This document shows, one piece after another, positions 1 through 3,470 of a stretch of 6,050 bases of DNA. The position numbers and the translations under genes are program-made. Position 1 is the first letter of the stretch. Every line of letters begins with the position of its first letter. The notes under the pieces are model-generated. The model made no database searches and had not been told where the DNA came from. It saw only the letters and a program-made list of their open reading frames with translations. The DNA lies in the NCBI GenBank assembly GCA_001515955.1, contig LOES01000156.1, positions 1 to 6,050 on the forward strand, in the 5' to 3' direction. The DNA comes from Clostridia bacterium BRH_c25. GTDB lineage: Bacteria > Bacillota_A > Clostridia > Lutisporales > Lutisporaceae.

Positions 1-412
1 CAGGGCTTTTCTGGAGGAAGGAAGCTATGACTTCAGCTTCAGTGGACTAAAATCCGCAGCACTTAATTATATGAACTCAAAGAAAATGAAGCATGAGGAA
101 ATAAACCCGGCAGATATTGCTGCAAGCTTTCAGGAGGCTGTAGCGGATGTATTGTCTGCCAAGCTTGTAAAAGCCGCAATTGACAAGAAATCAAAATATG
201 TGGTGCTGGCAGGGGGAGTTGCTTCAAACAGCAGGTTGAGGGAGCTATTGAAGCAAAGAGGGGAACAGGCCGGCATAAAGGCCCTTTATCCTTCACCGGT
301 GCTGTGTACGGATAATGCTGCAATGATTGGCTGTGCTGCCTATTATAGATATATAAACGGCACAAGATCCGACTTTACGCTTAACGCAATGCCGAATCTG
401 TCATTAGAATAA
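1..412 (+). CDS. tsaD: TsaD, tRNA N6-adenosine threonylcarbamoyltransferase, C-terminal part (5' end outside window)
   Basis: TsaD works with TsaB and TsaE in the cytoplasm to transfer the threonylcarbamoyl group from threonylcarbamoyl-AMP to A37 of tRNAs that read ANN codons. Only the last 136 codons are present, against a family length of about 340 residues. The reading frame starts at base 2 and ends at TAA 410-412. Visible signatures are DFSFSGLKSA at the left edge, the nucleotide-binding motif LAGGVASNSRLRELL, and the C-terminal PSPVLCTDNAAMIG. In the family, the Asp of that last motif is a metal ligand together with an upstream HxxxH motif, which lies outside the window. The downstream radical SAM gene starts 19 bp after the stop, so the two are probably co-transcribed. 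The ATG at 71 is internal, because conserved TsaD sequence continues upstream of it. The remaining part shows no frameshift or lesion. Confidence 0.96.
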   Translation, partial: RAFLEEGSYDFSFSGLKSAALNYMNSKKMKHEEINPADIAASFQEAVADVLSAKLVKAAIDKKSKYVVLAGGVASNSRLRELLKQRGEQAGIKALYPSPVLCTDNAAMIGCAAYYRYINGTRSDFTLNAMPNLSLE

Positions 413-431
413 AAAGGGGGATGGGTGAATT

Positions 432-1751
432 ATGAAACCGGCTCCCTTTAATTTATTGCTTGAAACTGCAAGCAGGGATAATATACTGGTACTCACAACC
501 AACTGCAGTACTGCCTGTATATTCTGCAGCCATCTCCAAAACCCTGAGGAAGTAAAAGTATATTATGTTGATAAGCTCTGCAGGGAGCAGATTGATACAC
601 TGATAGAGTTTCTGGATGAAGCAGGGAAAATAGTTATCGGAGAATCAGCTACCCGCATTTGCGAAGGAGAACCCTTCCTGTGTGAGGATATAATTGAGAT
701 ACTGCAAAGCATCAGGCTTAAATATGGTAATACACCCATACAGATCACTACCAGTGGAATACATCTGGATGAAGCCATTTTGACTGAATTAAAGAGGATT
801 GGCAACATAGAACTGAACATTTCACTTAACAGCAGCAGTATAAAGGGAAGAAAAGAGCTTTACAGGGGAAAAGCACATATGGAAGCTGTTGATGCGGTAA
901 AACAGCTAAGGGATTGCGGAATCAATTACAGCGGCAGTATAGTTGCAATGCCCCATCTGGTGGGATGGGAGGATATCAGGGATACTGCAGTGTTCCTCAG
1001 TGAGTGTGGAGCTTCTGCCATAAGAATTTTTATGCCCGGCTACACAAGGTTCTCAAAAGGGTTATTGCCTCCTAAAGATATCAGAAGCAATCTGGAGGAG
1101 TTTGTTGCCGAGTTGGGAAGGTCGACAGATATACCATTGATTATGGAGCCTTCAGGAGTAAAGAGCCTCCATGCCATAGTTGAAGGAGTGCTGAAGAATT
1201 CACCTGCCTGGTATTCGGGAATAGTCAAAGGGGACAGGATATTAAGAATAAATGGCAAAGAAGCAGCATCGCGAGTGGATGCGTATTATACATTGCTTAA
1301 AGCCGGTAACCCTAAGCTCGAAGTGATAAAAAACGGAGAATCCAGAGAAGTCCTTCTCAATAAACGTGAAAAAGCTCCTTCGGGAATGGTATTCAGCTAT
1401 GATATCCATCCTGATACAATAAGGGGAATTGAAGGAGGGATACTAAGGAACAAAGAGAGAAGCTGCCTTGTATTAACCTCGGAGCTGGCTTATGGCATAT
1501 TGACAGGATGTATTATGCAGAAGGAAAGAGTGGAAATTGAAGCTGTCAAGAACAGGTATTACGGCGGCAATATAATGTGTGCAGGCCTTTTAACCCTAAG
1601 TGATATAGAAGCCCATATGGCGGAGAGAATACAGCGGCCGGAGGTGCTGCTTCTGCCTGAAATAATGTTTGATGCATCAGGAACAGACCTTCTGGGAAGG
1701 CACTTTAAAGAATTGGAAGAAGGCCTTGGAATTAAAGTGGAAGTGATATAG
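432..1751 (+). CDS. Radical SAM protein with internal PDZ domain and DUF512-like C-terminus
   Basis: A 439-residue, probably cytoplasmic protein. The N-terminal half is a radical SAM domain: Cys25, Cys29 and Cys32 form the CX3CX2C motif expected to bind the [4Fe-4S] cluster that cleaves S-adenosylmethionine. It is followed by GES...EGEPFL and later strand motifs (TTSG, LNISLNSSS). Residues about 246-312 read as a PDZ domain (GVLKNSPAWYSGIVKGDRIL, then INGK). Residues about 350-439 resemble the DUF512 C-terminus: NRYYGGNIMCAGLLTLSDI at 374-392 and LLLPEIMF near 406-413. DUF512 proteins known to me carry PDZ first, then radical SAM, then DUF512; here PDZ sits between the other two. The start is ATG 432, preceded by a G-rich Shine-Dalgarno stretch at 414-427; an ATG at 421 closes after four codons. 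It lies 19 bp behind tsaD. Substrate and product are unknown, and the neighbours do not reveal them. The radical SAM call is firm, the PDZ likely, the DUF512 relationship moderate. Confidence 0.88.
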   Translation: MKPAPFNLLLETASRDNILVLTTNCSTACIFCSHLQNPEEVKVYYVDKLCREQIDTLIEFLDEAGKIVIGESATRICEGEPFLCEDIIEILQSIRLKYGNTPIQITTSGIHLDEAILTELKRIGNIELNISLNSSSIKGRKELYRGKAHMEAVDAVKQLRDCGINYSGSIVAMPHLVGWEDIRDTAVFLSECGASAIRIFMPGYTRFSKGLLPPKDIRSNLEEFVAELGRSTDIPLIMEPSGVKSLHAIVEGVLKNSPAWYSGIVKGDRILRINGKEAASRVDAYYTLLKAGNPKLEVIKNGESREVLLNKREKAPSGMVFSYDIHPDTIRGIEGGILRNKERSCLVLTSELAYGILTGCIMQKERVEIEAVKNRYYGGNIMCAGLLTLSDIEAHMAERIQRPEVLLLPEIMFDASGTDLLGRHFKELEEGLGIKVEVI

Positions 1752-1760
1752 AATGAAATT

Positions 1761-1854
1761 AGATACGAGATACTAGATGCGAGATGCGAGGGCTTAAGTA
1801 GGGCTTCGAAGGCTTATCCGGATTCTCGTATCTCGAGTCTCGAATCTCGCATCT
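1761..1854. repeat. Large imperfect inverted repeat with arms of 7-bp tandem repeats
   Basis: The left arm (1761-1790) is a run of heptamers AGATACG, AGATACT, AGATGCG, AGATGCG followed by AG. The right arm (1825-1854) is CTCGTAT, CTCGAGT, CTCGAAT, CTCGCAT followed by CT. The right arm's reverse complement matches the left arm at 24 of 30 positions, so RNA or single-stranded DNA could form a 30-bp imperfect stem with a 34-nt loop. The loop (1791-1824) contains three GGCTT copies (1791, 1802, 1811) and two small palindromes, CTTAAG and CTTCGAAG. The element fills most of the gap between the radical SAM stop and the icd ribosome binding site, ending 11 bp before the latter. There is no T-run after the stem, so it is not a standard terminator. 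It could be a dispersed repeat, an mRNA-processing or stability element, or a remnant of heptamer expansion. Confidence 0.85.
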
Positions 1855-1865
1855 GATTATTTTAC

Positions 1866-1872
1866 GGAGGTG
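1866..1872 (+). promoter_or_regulatory. Ribosome binding site that sets the icd start at 1879
   Basis: GGAGGTG lies 6 nt before ATG 1879. A GTG at 1870 is in frame but sits inside this Shine-Dalgarno sequence. The conserved family N-terminus (YRATLIPGDGIGPE) begins right after ATG 1879, so ATG is the better start. Confidence 0.85.
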
Positions 1873-1878
1873 AAGGTA

Positions 1879-2874
1879 ATGTATAGAGCAACACTTATAC
1901 CAGGGGATGGTATTGGACCTGAGGTAACAAATGCAGCCATTAAAGTGATTGAAGCTGCAGGCGTTGATATTCAATGGGAAACAAAATATATGGGACAGAT
2001 TGCTTTAGAACGTTTTGGGAATCCATTACCTGAGGATACAGTAAAATCCATTGAGAATAATAAGGTAGCTTTGAAGGGTCCGGTAATGACGCAGATAGGC
2101 GGAGGTTTCAGAAGTGTAAATGTCAGCCTCAGACAGCATCTTAACCTTTATGCAAATATCAGGCCAATTAAATCCTTTGAAGGTGTAAAATCAAAGTACG
2201 ACAATGTTGATCTTGTGGTTTTCAGAGAAAACACTGAAGACTTGTATATGGGAATTGAGCATATGGTGGGGACTGATGCTGCAGAAAGCATCAAGCTGAT
2301 CACCAGGCACGCATCCGAGAGGATAGCTTCCTTTGCCTTCAACTACGCGGTCAAAGAGAAGAGAAGAAAGGTTACCTGTGTACACAAGGCAAATATCATG
2401 CAGCTTACAGACGGACTTTTTCTTTCAACCGTAAGGCATATAGCCGGTAAATACCCGGATATAGAATATGATGAAATGACTGCGGAAAATCTATGCATGA
2501 AGCTTGTAATGTGTCCGGAAAGGTTTGACATACTTGTAATGCCCAATCTATACGGTGATCTGGTGGCTGAGCTTGGTGCAGGGCTTGTAGGCGGACTTGG
2601 CGTGGTACCCGGCGTCAATATAGGTGCAGAGGCTGCAGTATATGAAGCAACCCATGGAACAGCTCCGGATCTGGTGGGCAAGGGTATTGCCAATCCAACA
2701 GCCAGTATATTATGTGGTGCAATGCTGCTTAAACGGCTTGGAGAAAGAACGGCATCAGAAAAGATACACAATTCGGTTGTAAAGGTGCTTAGAGAGGCAA
2801 GATACATAACTCCCGACCAGGGGGGATCGGCTTCCACCGAAGAGATGGTAAAAGCCATCATAAATAACCTGTAA
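1879..2874 (+). CDS. icd: NAD-dependent isocitrate dehydrogenase (isocitrate/isopropylmalate dehydrogenase family)
   Basis: Cytoplasmic enzyme expected to decarboxylate isocitrate oxidatively to 2-oxoglutarate, supplying glutamate synthesis in anaerobes. It has 331 residues, typical of the short NAD-type enzymes. The N-terminus is LIPGDGIGPE. RSVNVSLR (78-85) carries the Ser79/Asn81 pair typical of isocitrate enzymes rather than isopropylmalate dehydrogenases. YANIRP gives Arg95, FRENTEDLY gives Arg116 and Tyr123, and VHKAN gives the catalytic Lys170. HGTAPDL (259-265) has Asp-Leu where the E. coli NADP enzyme has Lys-Tyr, which indicates NAD. Of three metal-binding Asp positions, Asp227 is kept but Glu203 and Glu231 appear to replace the other two. 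It sits 127 bp after the radical SAM gene and ends before a terminator at 2957. No aconitase or citrate synthase gene is in view. Homoisocitrate or a related 2-hydroxyacid substrate cannot be fully excluded. Confidence 0.88.
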   Translation: MYRATLIPGDGIGPEVTNAAIKVIEAAGVDIQWETKYMGQIALERFGNPLPEDTVKSIENNKVALKGPVMTQIGGGFRSVNVSLRQHLNLYANIRPIKSFEGVKSKYDNVDLVVFRENTEDLYMGIEHMVGTDAAESIKLITRHASERIASFAFNYAVKEKRRKVTCVHKANIMQLTDGLFLSTVRHIAGKYPDIEYDEMTAENLCMKLVMCPERFDILVMPNLYGDLVAELGAGLVGGLGVVPGVNIGAEAAVYEATHGTAPDLVGKGIANPTASILCGAMLLKRLGERTASEKIHNSVVKVLREARYITPDQGGSASTEEMVKAIINNL

Positions 2875-2882
2875 TCATGTAG

Positions 2883-2932
2883 GGGCGGCCATTGGCCGTC
2901 CTTTGAAGCAAATAGTCGAATTTGCTTCAAAG
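2883..2932. repeat. Two adjacent hairpins between icd and its terminator
   Basis: The first hairpin is GGGCGGCC (2883-2890), loop ATT, GGCCGTCC (2894-2901), 7 of 8 Watson-Crick pairs plus one G-T. The second is a perfect 13-bp stem: CTTTGAAGCAAAT (2901-2913), loop AGTCGA, and its complement at 2920-2932. Neither is followed by a T-run, so they are not terminators alone. The GTAGGGGCGGCC start of the first resembles the ends of GTAGGGGCG-type palindromic repeats seen between genes in many bacteria; that likeness is from memory. They may protect the 3' end of the icd mRNA. Confidence 0.75.
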
Positions 2933-2956
2933 CTGGAATAATAGGAATATGTACGG

Positions 2957-2988
2957 AAAGCTCACATCTTGGCGGATGTGGGCTTTTT
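2957..2988 (+). terminator. Rho-independent terminator of the icd transcript
   Basis: Stem AAAGCTCACATC (2957-2968), loop TTGGCG, stem GATGTGGGCTTT (2975-2986), with 11 of 12 Watson-Crick pairs plus one G-T. The T-run spans 2984-2988. It lies 82 bp after the icd stop and ends the left transcription unit on the + strand. Confidence 0.88.
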
Positions 2989-3006
2989 GTCATGTTTATG
3001 CGGATT

Positions 3007-3033
3007 TTTTGCATAAGCAATTAATATGCAAAA
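3007..3033. repeat. 8-bp inverted repeat TTTTGCAT...ATGCAAAA
   Basis: TTTTGCAT (3007-3014) and ATGCAAAA (3026-3033) are perfect complements separated by 11 bp. The spacing is close to one helical turn between arms, as in operator-like sites. No regulator gene is nearby, so a binding role is only a possibility. Confidence 0.5.
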
Positions 3034-3069
3034 TTCGTGCCTTATTAAGTAAATAATACAAAATGTACA

Positions 3070-3103
3070 ATAATATACTTAAATGGTATATAAAGTATAT
3101 TAT
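3070..3103. repeat. 11-bp perfect inverted repeat, operator-like or weak hairpin
   Basis: ATAATATACTT (3070-3080) and AAGTATATTAT (3093-3103) are perfect complements around a 12-bp spacer. The stem has a single G-C pair, so a stable RNA hairpin is unlikely. A protein-binding site or chance pairing in AT-rich DNA are the alternatives. Confidence 0.5.
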
Positions 3104-3260
3104 GCAAAATGCACACAGCCGATTATATGAATGATATGGAAAATATGACAGGCTTGTACTATTATTAATGTTCAGCTAAAAGGTGTTAGTGTAATTGCTA
3201 ATTAACAGAATAATAATGGCTTTAATGCCTTGTCAGCGTCATCGTGATGAAAGCAAACGG

Positions 3261-3322
3261 TGTCATCCTGAGGGAGGAACGACTGAAGGATCTTAAGATA
3301 CTTCGCTCCGCTCAGTATGACA
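3261..3322. repeat. Imperfect palindromic intergenic repeat, TGTCATcCTGAG...CTCAGtATGACA type
   Basis: TGTCATCCTGAG (3261-3272) pairs with CTCAGTATGACA (3311-3322). The inner parts also mirror each other: GAAGGATCT at 3285-3293 against AGATACTTC at 3296-3304. This matches my recollection of a palindromic element, usually TGTCATTCTGAGCGAAGCGAAG or similar, scattered between genes in many clostridia and other bacteria. There is no open frame inside, so at most it is a non-autonomous, MITE- or REP-like copy. The arms have diverged, which suggests an old copy. Confidence 0.75.
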
Positions 3323-3358
3323 GGGAACTATTGTTTATCGTGATGCGGTTAACGAGTA

Positions 3359-3383
3359 GTCATTCCGAGCCTGCGAGGAATCT
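3359..3383. repeat. Half unit related to the neighbouring palindromic repeat
   Basis: GTCATTCCGAG...GAGGAATCT resembles the left arm of the element at 3261-3293 (GTCATCCTGAG...GAAGGATCT) in both its beginning and its end. No matching inverted half follows. It looks like a truncated second copy of the same or a sister repeat family. Confidence 0.6.
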
Positions 3384-3458
3384 TATGCCTATATTGAAGG
3401 CAGAATAGCAGATAAAAATGTTGCAGAAGCAGATTGTCTTGTTAGGAAGTATATAAAG

Positions 3459-3464
3459 AGGAGG
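3459..3464 (+). promoter_or_regulatory. Ribosome binding site of the FN3 protein gene
   Basis: AGGAGG lies 6 nt before ATG 3471, a near-ideal clostridial Shine-Dalgarno. It fixes the start although the same frame is open upstream back to a TAG at 3357. Confidence 0.85.
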
Positions 3465-3470
3465 GGTAGT

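Larger units (their letters stand above)
2989..3260. other. AT-rich intergenic spacer with no convincing gene
   Basis: No reading frame with a good start, ribosome binding site and family signature is seen on either strand. The stretch is very AT-rich and holds two inverted repeats (listed separately) and a copied decamer TATGCAAAAT at 3025-3034 and 3101-3110. TACAAT at 3066-3071 could be a -10 box, but no good -35 lies about 17 bp upstream. I cannot name a promoter for the gene at 3471. A short palindrome TCATCGTGATGA lies at 3239-3250, and its ATCGTGATG core recurs at 3337-3345, on the other side of the repeat at 3261-3322. Confidence 0.6.

Noticed and set aside
1761..1854. Rho-independent terminator or riboswitch before icd
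   Set aside because: There is no T-run after the stem, the stem is mismatched and built of simple heptamers, and no known riboswitch core was recognised.
1870..1878. GTG start for isocitrate dehydrogenase, adding three residues
   Set aside because: It lies within the GGAGGTG ribosome binding site, while ATG 1879 has ideal spacing and begins the conserved N-terminus.
2343..3020. 225-codon open frame on the minus strand
   Set aside because: It is antisense to icd and to the hairpins and terminator, shows no family signature, and its codons mirror the conserved dehydrogenase on the + strand.
2989..3470. tRNA, small RNA or transposase gene in the long intergenic region
   Set aside because: No cloverleaf, conserved RNA core or transposase-like frame was seen; only repeats and AT-rich DNA are supported.
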